The translations under genes were made by a program, and so were the position numbers. Below, piece by piece: positions 53,945 to 64,000 of a stretch of DNA of 64,000 nucleotides; positions within the stretch are counted from its first letter, which is position 1; each line of letters begins with the position of its first letter. Source of the stretch: Chionoecetes opilio (Eukaryota; Arthropoda; Malacostraca; Decapoda; Majidae); contig JACEEZ010020613.1 in assembly GCA_016584305.1 (NCBI GenBank), positions 42,401 through 106,400 on the forward strand, in the 5' to 3' direction. The notes beneath the pieces were generated by a model that saw only the letters and a list, made by a program, of their open reading frames with translations, did no database searches and was not told the origin of the DNA.

Positions 53945-54979
53945 AAGCAAGAAAATGGAACTTAATGCAAATGAATATCATGTAATGGTAATGGGGAAAA
54001 ATGGAATGAGACTTTATTGGACCTTAAGGCTGGGAAATATGTAATAACAAGGTAAAATAAAGAGAAACACCTTGGCAAATATTTATCTTTTCTATTTAAG
54101 ATGATCTATTAACAGAGAGCCATATAAATAACGTATTCAATGATACATATAGAATGCTAAGGAACATATGGGTAGCTTTTCACTTCATTGATGAAAATAT
54201 GATGGGAAAAAGTCACCACAATGATAACAACTAAAATATGTTGAAACTGTATGGTCCTCTAACAAAATAAAGAATATTAGAAAATTAGAGAGAATACAAA
54301 GGATAGAAAGTAAGATCGTGCCTGACTTGAAAAATCTAACATGTGAGGAAAGACCAGAGGAAATGAAACTGTCAGCACTCGAAAAAACAAGAGAGGAGAC
54401 TTACCCTTTTATATGAATTGACAAATTACTTTGAAGAAGTGGACAGAACAAAATTTGCTGTTTAAAAGAGAAATAGAGGCTAGATATTGGAGAGGACACA
54501 TGAAAAAACTAAGAAAAGTAAGATGCTTTAGTAACACAAAGAAGCATAGTTTCCCCCATAGAAATTTAGACACCTAGAATGGACTACAAGAAGAGGTGAT
54601 AACACCTTAGGGGAGGCGGTAGCAGAGTGATTAGCATCTCCGAGTGGCGTTCTCGCTGACCCGAGTTCGATCCTCGATGAGAACCAAAATCCACTTAAAA
54701 TCTTTCTGCACCACCGAGTGGTCTAAGAACACCCACATGCTGCCCATCAACTCTGCCTTCGATTGCATGTGCATCGGAGGACACAGGGGGGCGGCATGAG
54801 CCTCTAATCACAGGCGTCACTATAAAAATCCTGCTTGCGCTACCAACAGGCGAGGGCCAACCACCACAGCCCTCAAGTGAACCTCCAGGGCATACCATGC
54901 GAGCCTCAGAAAAAAAAATGGAGACAGGACAATATGTGTATGGCTCAGGCCCTGTAAGCTACAACTAGGTAAGTACACT
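53945..54979 (+). mobile_element. CR1/Jockey-group LINE 3' fragment split by a SINE
   Basis: Highly decayed RT C-terminal region (AGAATGCTAAGGAACATATG, followed by an IQRIESKIVPDLKNLT-like stretch near 54295-54345). The conserved 3' end GCTCAGGCCCTGTAAGCTAC at about 54940-54979 follows after the SINE at 54611-54915. It begins only about 25 bp from the exon at 53921. Confidence 0.65.
54611..54915 (+). mobile_element. tRNA-derived SINE, full copy (plus strand)
   Basis: The clearest copy: head GGGGAGGCGGTAGCAGAGTG with A-box-like TAGCAGAGTG and B box GAGTTCGATCC, body with CACAGGCGTCACTATAAAAA, then GGCGAGGGCCAACCACCACA and an A-run tail. The head does not fold into a normal functional tRNA (no clear anticodon arm), so it is not annotated as a tRNA gene. 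Confidence 0.85.
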
Positions 54980-55111
54980 GGTTAAATAATGGTTGTTCAA
55001 TTATATTTAAAATATGAATTTATTTCAAATATTCATGTTAAATTATTTGTGTTGGGTGACAACTTTGGTTTTGGTCCGGGACCTGTAACGGACTACCCCT
55101 GAATACATGTA

Positions 55112-55810
55112 CCGTAAATTGCGGCGTACAAGTCGACCAGACGTACAAGTTGACCTCAAGATTATTAGCTCAAGATTACGGGTTAGGCCTATACTTGCCG
55201 TATAAGTCGGCCCCAAAAATACGGTAGGCTACTGATAGGCCAAAGCTTAAATGTGGATAGGCTACGGTATGGTATACTGTAACCTGTCGCAAAAACACAT
55301 AACACCACAACACTTACATGAAAATATGTATCTTTACTATAGGTCCGCCTCTTGTTTTCACTTGAAAAACACCAAAGTCCCCTGATAGTACCGCTACATA
55401 CTGTATATTATAGTAAAACACGGCAGTATGACTGGACTGCACTTACCGGTGCCCTCCGCAATTTGCATATGTGAGAAGAAAAACAGCCCGTGGCGCCACT
55501 AACCCCACACACCTATGAAACTATGCTCCGTTACACTGCCGACACTCAGCTTAATGAACCTTAGACACTGAACAGGCTAACAAGGCTTACTAAACCACCG
55601 GAGGCTCACCGGAGTGGCGCATATTGTAGTTGTCTGACTGGCCGTTTGGGTTAAGTGGCGTTCCCATCAGTGTTTACAATCTGTGTATCAGCTGTTGGAA
55701 ACAGCTGTATTCAATACCCACACGTTATCCACACGCCGTATAAGTCATCCTCTAGTTTTGGAGAGATTTTTTCAGGCTCAAAGAGTCAACTTGTACGCTG
55801 CCATTTACGG
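55112..55810. mobile_element. 699-bp MITE, TA-flanked
   Basis: Tips CCGTAAATTGCGGCGTACAA and the complement of TTGTACGCTGCCATTTACGG; TA at 55110-55111 and 55811-55812. Sub-terminal repeats of TACAAGTCGACC-type words. No gene. Confidence 0.8.
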
Positions 55811-55814
55811 TATT

Positions 55815-55997
55815 TCAATTTATGCTATAAAGAATAAATGCTGTTTCGAAGTGTAATGCATCATTTCCTTCAGCGAACATGACTGTATTAATCTTTGTGA
55901 AATACTCAGGGTCTGAGCACAAGAGTAGGTCTTCGGTAGGTCTGTAGGTCGGCCCCTTCAAAAATGGCATGTAGTCATTCACACACTCAATCCTCAA
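55815..55997 (-). other. Unidentified short open frame
   Basis: Minus-strand frame reading ECVNDYMPFLKGPTYRPTED and DPEYFTKINTVMFAEGNDAL. It looks protein-like but has no good splice borders (acceptor-like ATTGAG only) and lies between a MITE and a pogo-like repeat. Could be an exon fragment or transposon-derived. Not recognised. Confidence 0.25.
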
Positions 55998-56009
55998 CTA
56001 TTACGTAGA

Positions 56010-56300
56010 GTATTCACTCGTTACGATGGGGTTACGTTCCTATAAACTCAATTGAATAGCGATCCATTGTGTATCAAACTTAGGGTTTATGGGATTAACA
56101 GGGATGCGTTCCAATACCTGTACCATATAAGTGTCCTAATAACCCCTATAAGCTATATGAATGATGTTTTATATATGGAACTGCATTTGAAATCATTGCA
56201 TAAGCTAATAGAAAAACATATTTCATGTACATTTGCATAAATAAAGAAATAAGGACACAAAACTCATCCATCTTGTCACCTACTGTGTTCTCCCACTGCC
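56010..56300 (+). repeat. Repeat pair with 38938-39230
   Basis: Shares GGGATTAACAGGGATGCGTT and the CATGTACATTTGCATAAATA block with 38938-39230. 56300-56589 shows no gene. Confidence 0.55.
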
Positions 56301-56589
56301 TGGGATTTAAGGACAGGACAATGCAGAGCAGTGACAGTGTTGTGAGTGACAGAATTTCGTGACACATTTCGTGTGTGACATTTCAGGGAAGCATGTGCCA
56401 TTTACTGTACGTATATATCATGCATGTACCTTTTTCTACTAACATCTCCTTATTAGTATTGATGTAGAATGTACTCATATTTGAAAGCAGATTATTCCTG
56501 ACTGCTAACCTTGACACCCTGCCACATCACACCTTACCCCTGCTGAACGCTTGGTGGACACCCACGCGGCCAACGCCCTGATCGGCCAC

Positions 56590-56874
56590 GCTGGAGGCTG
56601 CCTGTAGGCTCCCTTGAGGGCTGCTGTGACGGTTGGCCCTCGCCCGTGGTGGCGCAGGCAGAATTTTTATAGTGACGCCTGTGATTTGAGGCTCATGCCG
56701 CCCTCATGTGTCCTCCGATGCACTCGCAATTGAAGGTAGAGTTAATGGGCAGGGAATGTGGGTTTTCTTAGGCCACTCGAAGGTACAGAAAGGTTTTGGT
56801 TTTCGTCGGGGTTCGAACTCGGGTCACCGAGAACGCCAGTCGGAGAAGCTAACCATTCTGCTACCGCCTCCCCA
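56590..56874 (-). mobile_element. tRNA-derived SINE (minus strand, tail missing)
   Basis: Body and head as in 47817-48170 (complement of GGGGAGGCGGTAGCAGAATG at the right end, GAACTCGGGTCACCGAGAAC). The A-tail side is truncated near 56590. Confidence 0.8.
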
Positions 56875-56885
56875 AACTTGTTGTA

Positions 56886-57424
56886 TTTACCTAGTTGTGT
56901 TTTACAAGGCCTGAGCTACACTCGTGTGGTCCCGTCTCCGTATCAACATTTATCCAGTCTTTCTTTCAATTGGTGCACATTATATGCCAATATCACCTCT
57001 TCATTTAGTCCATTCTAAACTTCTACATTTCTATGAGGGAAGCTGTACTTCTTTATGTTGTTCAGGCATCTCCCTTTTCCTAGTTGTTTTGTATGTCCTC
57101 TTGTGTATCGACCTTCTCTTTGCTTCCGAGTCAGTAGTCTCTCATTGTCGGTTTCTTTCATCTTTGTTATCAGGTTAAAAATTGTTATTAAGTCTCCTCT
57201 TTCTCTTCTCTGCTCGCGTGTTGCTAACTTTATTTATTTCAACATTTCCTCATAAGAAAGTTCTTCTAGCTCTGGTACCATCTTTGTTGCCATTCTCTGT
57301 ATTCTCTCCAACTTTTTCATGTTTCTTTTTATATGGGGACCATACAATGACAGCATATTCCATTTTTGGTCGGATCATTATAGTAATTATCTTTCTCATC
57401 ATATTTGTGTCCTTGTAATGAAAT
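56886..57424 (-). mobile_element. CR1/Jockey-group LINE 3' end (minus strand)
   Basis: The minus strand reads the conserved C-terminus (AFHYKDTNMMRKIITIMIRP, then KMEYAVIVWSPYKKKH) in the frame ending near 57250 and then the 3' end with GACGGGACCACACGAGTGTA, closing at TTACCTAGTTGTG (57,890-side absent; end at 56886). It is fused at 57425 to unrelated sequence. Confidence 0.75.
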
Positions 57425-57517
57425 GCCACTACCCAGGGAGCCAAGTGAAAAATCGGTCCCGGCGTGCTGTAAAAGGTTGGCCTACAAAAACCCAATCTAC
57501 ATATACCTAGGATCATG

Positions 57518-58141
57518 TGTACTGCACTGTAGGTGTCCTCTCTCCAATTACTGTCTTAGCACCTTCTTTCTACATTCTCTTTGACCTACGCCGACTAGGC
57601 AGCTGTAAAGAGGAATTTTCTACTAGTGTCCCGCCCCCTAGATCAGGCGTCAGGTGTCTCTCTACTGTAGGTAGGATATATGGAAACACTCATGTATTAC
57701 TCCGCGCTCCTTGACCTGTCTATAAATAGGGTAGACCGCGTCTGCCATAGACATAAGAGATCAGACCACACTCAACTCGACACTCACTCTTCACTCATAG
57801 GTCACGCATACGGCTTCGTCTCGTCGGGGGTGGCCACGTGTGCCGCCCACGCACAACATATTCCACTGTTCCTGTATTCCACTTCTGCTGAGAAATATAT
57901 TCATCTTCTGTCTACAAGTTGGTAATTATTCCTCATACCCATGCACACGTATTTTAAGAGACACATCGGTAAGACATACACAGAGTCCTTAAACCCATGT
58001 ATACCTCCGAGCCTTAACCGCTTGTGCCACGGCTACCACAACCGACGCTACCAACACGCCCGCCGTTACCTTCATCTCATCTCATGTTCCTGCCCTGCCT
58101 CTACTCACTATATTCAAGTTATGTACCACTTTCCCGGTGCA
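57518..58141 (+). repeat. 5' LTR
   Basis: 624 bp. Contains a TATA-like CTATAAATAGG at about 57719-57729 that could drive transcription, followed by an AT-rich GAAATATATTC near 57890. Differs from the 3' LTR by scattered substitutions and short indels. Confidence 0.85.
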
Positions 58142-60434
58142 GTTTGGTGACAGCTTGGTGTTTGGTCTATTGTCTGTGTCTCTTTTGTGTGGGTATGTGT
58201 GTCACCATGCACGTGTTGCTCATTTTGATGTCCTGATGTCCTGATGTCCTGCCCACGGCGCCTATACCCATGTTCCTGTTTTGATGTCGCATGCCGCACG
58301 CCTGCACGCCTATCCTCTCTCTTGGTTGGATGTCCCGCCCGCACGCCCACGCCCATGCGGCTCCTCGTGCCCCTGGTCTGGTATGTCACGTGCGATCTTC
58401 GCACGGCTTGCGGCCCACGCCCGCATCCACACGCCCATTCTGATGTCGCGTGTGGTCTCTCCACGCCCGTGCCCCTCGCACGTGCTCATCTTCCACGCTG
58501 ACCACGCACAACCTTGTGGCGCCCATCGTGAGTGTTCATGCTTCTTCCCTGCTAACGTGAGTTGTCAGCAAGTGTTATTATTTTCTCGTCACTGGACAAT
58601 TGTGACTCTTCATATTTTGCGTGTGTTATTATTTTTCTTGTCACTTTGAAACGCGACTCAATGTCTCCTGTGCTTTGCGATATGCTGTGTGCCCTATATT
58701 TTGACTTTATTTGACTCATTTCTGGTTACATTTTTCATCTCAGCACAGTGATGCTATATTTTGGGCTATTTTTCTCATTCGAGTGCATTTCTGTGATTAT
58801 GTTTGGGCTGCAACTATTTTTATGTCATTTTCTTTACCTGCTTGTTCATTTTTGGTAGATTTTTGACCTGCGTGTCTCCTTCCTAAACCTCTTGGGCTGA
58901 GGTTAGGATATTCGGTGTCCACACGTGTTCACCGCTCCTGCACCCCCTCCCCCTGGCCACACCTGCTGCCTGCTAGTCATGTCAGCCGGCTTAACGCCTC
59001 GCCTCCCCTCCCACCCATCTCCACCTGCCCGCCTCATCTCACCGGCGCGCCTGCTCGCCGCCCATCTCATCCCTCCGCGCGCCCACGCCACCCATCTCTG
59101 CGCGCCCACTCGCCAGCGCGTCCACACACGCCCTCCTGTGGCTTGTTGTCCCACGCCCGCGGCCCAGCTTGCCGCCTGTCATCGGCGATGTCTACAGTGG
59201 CATCGTGTCCGCCTTCCGCGGCCTGCTTCGTGGCTTACGCCCACGCCCGCCGCCCATTCCTCAACTCATCTCTCCTTCGTTGGCTTGTCAGTGTTTTCAG
59301 CTGGTTTGGTTATAGAAACTGCAGACTCTATTTCCTTACTGGTTGGTTGCCTGTATTAGTTTCAGCACGTTTGGACAAGGAGTAGATCCTCATTTTATGT
59401 CTGTGTTGAAAAGTTGATACCTAATGTGTAAGTACGTTTAATTTTTGGTCATAATTTTCTACTTAGTGTATACTTTGAAGACTTTTAGATCAGGTATCTT
59501 AGTCATAATTTTCACTTTTGAAATTGTATAATGTTGTCATGACCATTTTTCTCTTACGTTGGCTAATCATGGTGTTTCGGCTGGTATGTAGGATAGAATA
59601 ACTTTTATGGCTATCTCTTGCTTGCTGTTCGCTTGTGTTCAGTTACAGCGTGTCCTTTGACAATAGAGTTAAAATGTTTTCATTTTTGTGATAATGTATA
59701 CGGTTTCTCATGACCAATGATGTAATTTTTTGCGTACTTTGTCCACGGCTGGTAACGTGGTTAACTTAGTTGTTTCAGCATATTTCTGTCTACGTCTTAC
59801 TTGTGCTTGAGTAGTTAATTAGTAGGTAATTCTTGATCAGGTTATTTTATGTCCACGTCTTGTCAGTGTGCTTGCTTGCGTGGTTAACGTATTTCTGGTG
59901 CAGCTTATTTCAGTCCCCTGCCTCCATGGCATAGTGGTTAAGTGGTTAACTTAACATATATTCTACTTTGGTGTGATTTATCTTCCCATTTTTTTTTGTG
60001 ATATTCATATATTCTACTTTGGTGTGATTTTATATTTCCATATTTGTGGGATTTTCTCATATTTTCTCCTTTTTACCTCAATATTTTACTATTGGTGTGA
60101 TTTTATATTTCCATGTTTGTGCGATTTTCTTATATTTTCTCATTTGGTACAGTTTATCTCATTATTTTGTGTGATTTTCTCATGTTATCTTGGTGTAGTA
60201 ATTTCCATACTTGTATTTTTTTTGAGTGATTCATTTTCATATATTCTCCTTAGCGTCATTTTTGGTTATCGGTTTATTTCAATCAATTTTTGGTGTTGCC
60301 ATTCATCTTCATTTTTACCCATTACAGTCCCTTATATATCTCCTATGTTATGTTCTTATCTTTATATTCACTATAATACGTGAGGCCACATATTCTTTCG
60401 ACGGGGGGGGGGGGGGGGGGGGGGGGGGGGGTAA

Positions 60435-61080
60435 TGTACTGTACTGTAGGTGTACTCTCTCCAATTACTCTCCAATTACTGTCTTAGCACCTTCTTTCTA
60501 CATTCTCTTTGACCTACGCCGACTAGGCAGCTGTAAAGAGGAATTTTCCTACTAGTGTCCCGCCCCCTAGATCAGGCGTCAGGTGTCTCTCTACTGTAGG
60601 TAGGATATATGGAAACACTCATGTATTACTCCGCGCTCCTTGACCTGTCTATAAATAGGGTAGACCGCGTCTGCCATAGACAGAAGAGATCAGACCACAC
60701 TCAACTCGACACTCACTCTTCACTCATAGGTCACACATACGGCTTCGTCTCATCGGGGGTGGCCACGTGTGCCGCCCACGCACAACATATTCCACTGTTC
60801 CTGTATTCCACTTCTGCTGAGAAATATATTCATCTTCTGTCTACAAGTTGGTAATTATTCCTCATACCCATGCACGCATATTTTAAGAGACACTCGGTAG
60901 ACATACACAGACCTCAGAACACGTGTTGACCACACCACTCCTCTGAGCCTAGACCGCTCGTGCCACGGCTACCACAACGACGCTACCAACACACCCACCG
61001 CCACTCGCTCATCTCATGTTCCGGTTCCTGCCCTGCCTCTACTCATCATATTCAAGTATAAGTACCACGTACCCGGTACA
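60435..61080 (+). repeat. 3' LTR
   Basis: 646 bp, same order of landmarks as the 5' LTR, including the TATA-like CTATAAATAGG at about 60649-60659. A small duplication (TCTCCAATTACTCTCCAATT) near its start is absent from the 5' LTR. Confidence 0.85.
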
Positions 61081-61187
61081 CATGATCTAGAGGGCCAACC
61101 TTCTGAAAAAGTTGCTAGAAACTTTTACCAGCCCAAAAACAATAAAATTGAGAATTCCAGCCACACCGGCACTAACTCGGACCTTAA

Positions 61188-61879
61188 CCCTTTCACGCAC
61201 GAAAAGTTTAATAAGTTTTTCCGTCCACTGCAACATCCGTCTTATGCTCCCTAAGGGGCCCCGCGAAATGGCCAGACTGTGCGGCGAATTATTTTTTTAT
61301 GTTATCAATTTCACCAATGTGTATTTTTTTTTCCTGGCATTATTATATATCATTGGTTTTGCAAGAGACTATTCTGCCTTATGAAAGACAAAAATAACAA
61401 GAAATGCAAATAAATAGCGGAATTTACCGACTCCGAAAAAATATTGAGTAGAGATAAATAAGAAATACTTACGTTCACCACTTCGTAGCTCAAAACTTCC
61501 TGAGTCAAATTTTTATGGTTTATATGCCAATAAAAGCGGATTTTTATGAGGATTCCAACGCTACCATTACAATTTTCATATGGCCATTATGGCCAGCTAG
61601 GGACACGTTTTAAAGGGACGACAATCCGCGCGCACAGGCTGCCTGCTGAGTGGAAACTGACACACAAACCCTTATCATTTCACATCCACTCACACGAGAG
61701 TTGACAATTAGTTTATTTTATAGGTCCAGGTTGGATCTTTGACGCAGAAAATGTTGACGTAATTCTGATAAATACTTTATTTTTCTGAGAAATAACTGTT
61801 TTTTGACGCAATTCGCGTCAAAAGCTCAGATTGCAGACGGGCCCGTTTTGACGCGATCACGTCACCGTGCGTGAAAGGG
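61188..61879. mobile_element. piggyBac-type MITE, 692 bp, TTAA-flanked
   Basis: Tips CCCTTTCACGCACG and its complement directly next to TTAA on both sides (61184-61187, 61880-61883), the signature of piggyBac-type transposition. Sub-terminal TTGACGC words. No transposase. Confidence 0.85.
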
Positions 61880-62064
61880 TTAATAGTGATGTTCTCTGCA
61901 ATGATGATTCAGAGCATGTATTTCTAGTATTTTTCAGTGTTTCTAGGTATGCATGTGAGCTTCGTGGTCAATGCATTGAGCTTACGCTGAAAAAACTTCA
62001 ATTTCAGTGTACACACAAACCTCGATTTCCCGGACCTCCATTTCCCGGATATCGGATTTGCCGA

Positions 62065-62202
62065 AAGAAAGGGTCAGGGCGGCCAAGAAAAACTTCAAAG
62101 AAGACTGATCAACTGCTCATAAGGTTTGTTGATGTCAATAATCATTTTGAGCAGTTGATCAGTCTTCTTTGAAGTTTTTCTTGGCCGCCCTGACCCTTTC
62201 TT
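62065..62202. repeat. Perfect 55-bp inverted repeat with 28-nt loop
   Basis: 62065-62119 and 62148-62202 are exact reverse complements. Both encode the GSGRPRKTSKKTD linker of the transposase. Confidence 0.9.
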
Positions 62203-62370
62203 CCACGCCAAAACAGTCCTTAACTCACCATCTTGCGCCCGCCTGCACGACACCGAGACGGTATGTTTGGAAACACACATCTCCCTCGCTATCTGGCCAA
62301 TTGTTTTCCCACTTCGATACAAGGTTACTATATGTGTCTTCTTCACATTTGATGGAGGTTTGCTCGGCAT
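62095..62370 (-). pseudogene. Tc1-type transposase, N-terminal DNA-binding part only
   Basis: Starts at ATG 62370-62368 and reads MPSKPPSNVKKTHIVTLYRS, then GKTIGQIAREMCVSKHTVS, a paired-like helix-turn-helix. A GSGRPRKTSKKTD linker with the GRPR AT-hook-type motif follows. This part binds the terminal inverted repeats. The frame then passes through the hairpin loop into antisense sequence and stops near 62095; the DDE catalytic domain is absent. Confidence 0.75.
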
Positions 62371-62599
62371 AATGCTTTATTAGACCTGGAGAAGGCGGTA
62401 GAAGATGGAGGGGCGAATGGGGGTGTAGGAATGTTGGAGAACCAAACACAACAGCCTCTTCCTATGATGACTTGGAAGATCCAGAGCAGGCAGGAGCAAG
62501 GAATCTACAGCAGAAACCCTAATACACTGCCAAATATACAAAAAACATAAAAAAATTCAACCGCTCAAACCGAAATTGTCAAAACAGCTAAGGACGTTA

Positions 62600-62800
62600 T
62601 TCCCGCCCCAAGTTTTTTTGCGTCCTAAGTTTTTTTGCGCCGACTGTAGCTGCAGGGTAGGAGAGAAAGAAACCGTAGAACATGTCATTGTGGAATGCAA
62701 CAAGTATAGGAGTCAGAGGGAAAGGCTTATAGCGTCAATAGTAACAGTCCTAGGCAGAATGGAGTGGGACAGGAGACTAGAGCAGAAAGACGGGCCCCTG
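62600..62800 (+). mobile_element. LINE C-terminal fragment with zinc knuckle
   Basis: Plus-strand frame 62576-62884 contains CADCSCRVGEKETVEHVIVE and CNKYRSQRERLIASIV, a C...C...H...C knuckle at the end of a LINE ORF. It is followed from about 62815 by a Tigger-type end (the complement of CAGGTTGACCATCACTAATC, ending near 62923). 62380-62590 has no gene. Confidence 0.55.
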
Positions 62801-62924
62801 TGTACGGGGCCCGTATACAGCATATATAGAGTCAGGGGACAAAACATCAATAATCTGGAAATGTCGAAAATCCGGCAGTCCTAAGGTCCCGTGGTTGCCG
62901 GATTAGTGATGGTCAACCTGTAAT

Positions 62925-63120
62925 AGTTTTGCATCATCCGCAAATAGGCTAATATAACTATTTATTTCCACCGTCATGTCATTGATGTATATCGTGAACA
63001 TTATTGGTGCCAACACTGATCCTTGTGGTACCCCACTAAATACGTTTCTCCATTCAGACTTTTCATCCTTCACTACTGTTCTCATTTCTCTTCCTCTCAG
63101 ATAACTTTCCATCCAGGTTT
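62925..63120 (-). mobile_element. CR1/Jockey-group LINE palm fragment (minus strand)
   Basis: Minus-strand frame reads SYLRGREMRTVV, FSGVPQGSVLAPIMFTIYIN and SYISLFADDAKLL, so the catalytic FADD motif (about 62935-62950) is intact. It is cut at both ends, at 62925 beside the Tigger end and near 63120. Confidence 0.75.
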
Positions 63121-63338
63121 TGTTGTGTCTGGACTCAGTGCACGGTGATTAAAACCCCCTGAGGACTTGACAATAACGATTCCTATACCAAAACGTTATC
63201 CTCTGTGAACTGCTATGTGTAAACTTCATATAGAATAGACATATTTTTATTAATCCGACTTTTAATTAAAACCTGTGGTACTAGCCTAACCACTCGGGCC
63301 AATGACTTACCAAAACCCACTCATCTAAAAAAGATCTA

Positions 63339-63775
63339 CCGTATTTTACGGCTTATAAGACGCTGCATCTTAGAAAACGCACCCTGATTTTGGAAAGAAA
63401 TTTCTAAGAAAAGAACCAGATTTTCTACCGATAGGCTGTAGTAAAATCTACTGATTTTCTCAGTAGGTGGTGGTAAATGATACATCAACACTCGCAGACG
63501 ATAGTTGGAGCTGTTGGCGCCAATCTGCTGAGGCGGAATGGCTCCCGCCAGTATCTTCGTAAACATCACAGCGTGAGGACAGATTAGTTGATTTGAATGT
63601 CTTATGGTATTTAAAATGCTTGTAACAGGTAAGTACTGAGGTTATATCATATAAGAGGCTGAATTGAATAGCTACCTAAGCTAACCTTCTACAACATTCG
63701 TCTTGGAAGGCGCATGAGTATTTTTCAGGGTATTTATTAGGGGAAAAAGTGGGTCTTATAAGCCGTTAAATACGG
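63339..63775. mobile_element. CCGTATTTTACGGC-type MITE, 437 bp
   Basis: Tips CCGTATTTTACGGCTTATAA and its complement; TA at 63337-63338 and 63776-63777. A shorter member of the family at 39619 and 40532. Confidence 0.8.
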
Positions 63776-63847
63776 TACTCGGTTTATACTGCCGAGAACA
63801 CGGTGGCGTCCATGATGGTATTACTTTATCATTACACCACAATACTC

Positions 63848-64000
63848 TACAGTACCCTCCCGAGTTTCACACTTGCTTTCTTCCGAAGGCATAGCGCTGA
63901 ACTTGAGGATCGCGAAACTCGGGGTATTGAAAACACTGTAAAAATGCTTATTTATTCCAATGCAAGGTGTACCGTATTTTACGGCTTATAAGACCCTTTT
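63848..64000. mobile_element. Window-end TA elements (partial)
   Basis: 63848-63970 carries CCCTCCCGAGTTTC and GCGAAACTCGGGG motifs of the element type at 46087, shortened. At 63972 another CCGTATTTTACGGCTTATAA tip starts and is cut by the window end. Confidence 0.6.

Larger units (their letters stand above)
57518..61080 (+). mobile_element. Non-autonomous LTR retrotransposon, 3.56 kb, CATG target duplication
   Basis: Two direct repeats (57518-58141 and 60435-61080) start TGTACTG and end GTGCA or GTACA, and the whole is flanked by CATG at 57514-57517 and 61081-61084. Just after the first LTR, TTTGGTGACAGCTTGGTG can serve as a primer binding site; just before the second is a run of about 28 G (60404-60431), a polypurine tract. 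The internal 2.3 kb (58142-60434) contains C-rich CGCCCACGCC-type segments and T-rich segments but no gag, protease, RT or integrase. The 4-bp duplication fits a Gypsy-type integrase acting in trans. Orientation follows the primer site and purine tract. Confidence 0.85.
62016..62372 (-). mobile_element. Tc1-type element end fused to an inverted transposase fragment
   Basis: Left tip CACACAAACCTCGATTTCCC at 62018 as in the element at 40673. It leads directly into a plus-strand copy of the GSGRPRKTSKKTDQLL segment, a 28-base loop, and then the minus-strand transposase start. The right tip was not found, so the element is incomplete. Confidence 0.65.

Noticed and set aside
54611..54690. Possible tRNA gene
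   Set aside because: A and B boxes are present but no proper cloverleaf or anticodon arm; it is the head of a SINE repeated elsewhere in the window.
58915..59385. Two overlapping Pro/His/Cys-rich ORFs of 144-156 codons
   Set aside because: They follow the C-rich composition inside the gene-less LTR element; no domain, and both frames are equally open.

Overview
The window looks like non-coding, transposon-saturated nuclear DNA of an arthropod, most likely a decapod crustacean such as a crab. This rests on the style of the non-LTR retrotransposons, short CCTAA-type interstitial repeats, long microsatellites and very sparse exons with GT/AG borders. No bacterial gene organisation is present. 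Most open reading frames are transposon remnants or simple-repeat translations. The species call is inference.

Layout. 1-2512: flank and a decayed RTE-like LINE. About 3509-6112: a transposon with long inverted arms around a broken FEN1/XPG-like nuclease gene. 5400-12110: a 3.35-kb block present twice in tandem, joined at a single N (8744); each copy carries an RTE-like LINE fragment and a 45-bp minisatellite. 12274-12602 and 18138-18413: two plus-strand host exons in matching splice phase; the second encodes a fibronectin type III domain. The intron between them holds a hAT MITE, a CT microsatellite and a well-preserved transposon at 14345-18046 with ~305-bp inverted repeats, a GAA target duplication and a 461-codon nuclease ORF. 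18.9-25.9 kb: sequence of poor consensus quality (homopolymer smearing) with a third nuclease remnant and a possible gag-like remnant. 26535-27194: assembly gap. 27.2-38.3 kb: several copies of one CR1/Jockey-group LINE, a MITE, a SINE, a 3.6-kb TA-flanked element carrying an unusual multi-copy gene family, and a Jockey-type endonuclease fragment.

40532-50285 is a nested set of at least five levels whose insertion borders can nearly all be read to the base: a Tc1/pogo-type MITE contains a second TA element, which contains a LINE end broken by a hAT (8-bp duplication), itself broken by a Tigger element; a second branch holds three more TA elements and a SINE. 50.3-57.4 kb continues with LINE ends, SINEs and MITEs. 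57518-61080 is a non-autonomous LTR retrotransposon (TGTAC...GTACA, CATG duplication). 61188-61879 is a piggyBac-type MITE (TTAA). The end holds a Tc1-type transposase start folded into a 55-bp perfect hairpin and more MITEs.

Host coding sequence appears limited to the two plus-strand exons above and two confident minus-strand exons (31077-31231 and 53715-53921); none could be assigned to a named gene. I saw no CRISPR array, no operon and no convincing functional tRNA or rRNA gene. The best candidate for something little described is the long-TIR, nuclease-encoding transposon family, which I read as Academ-like.
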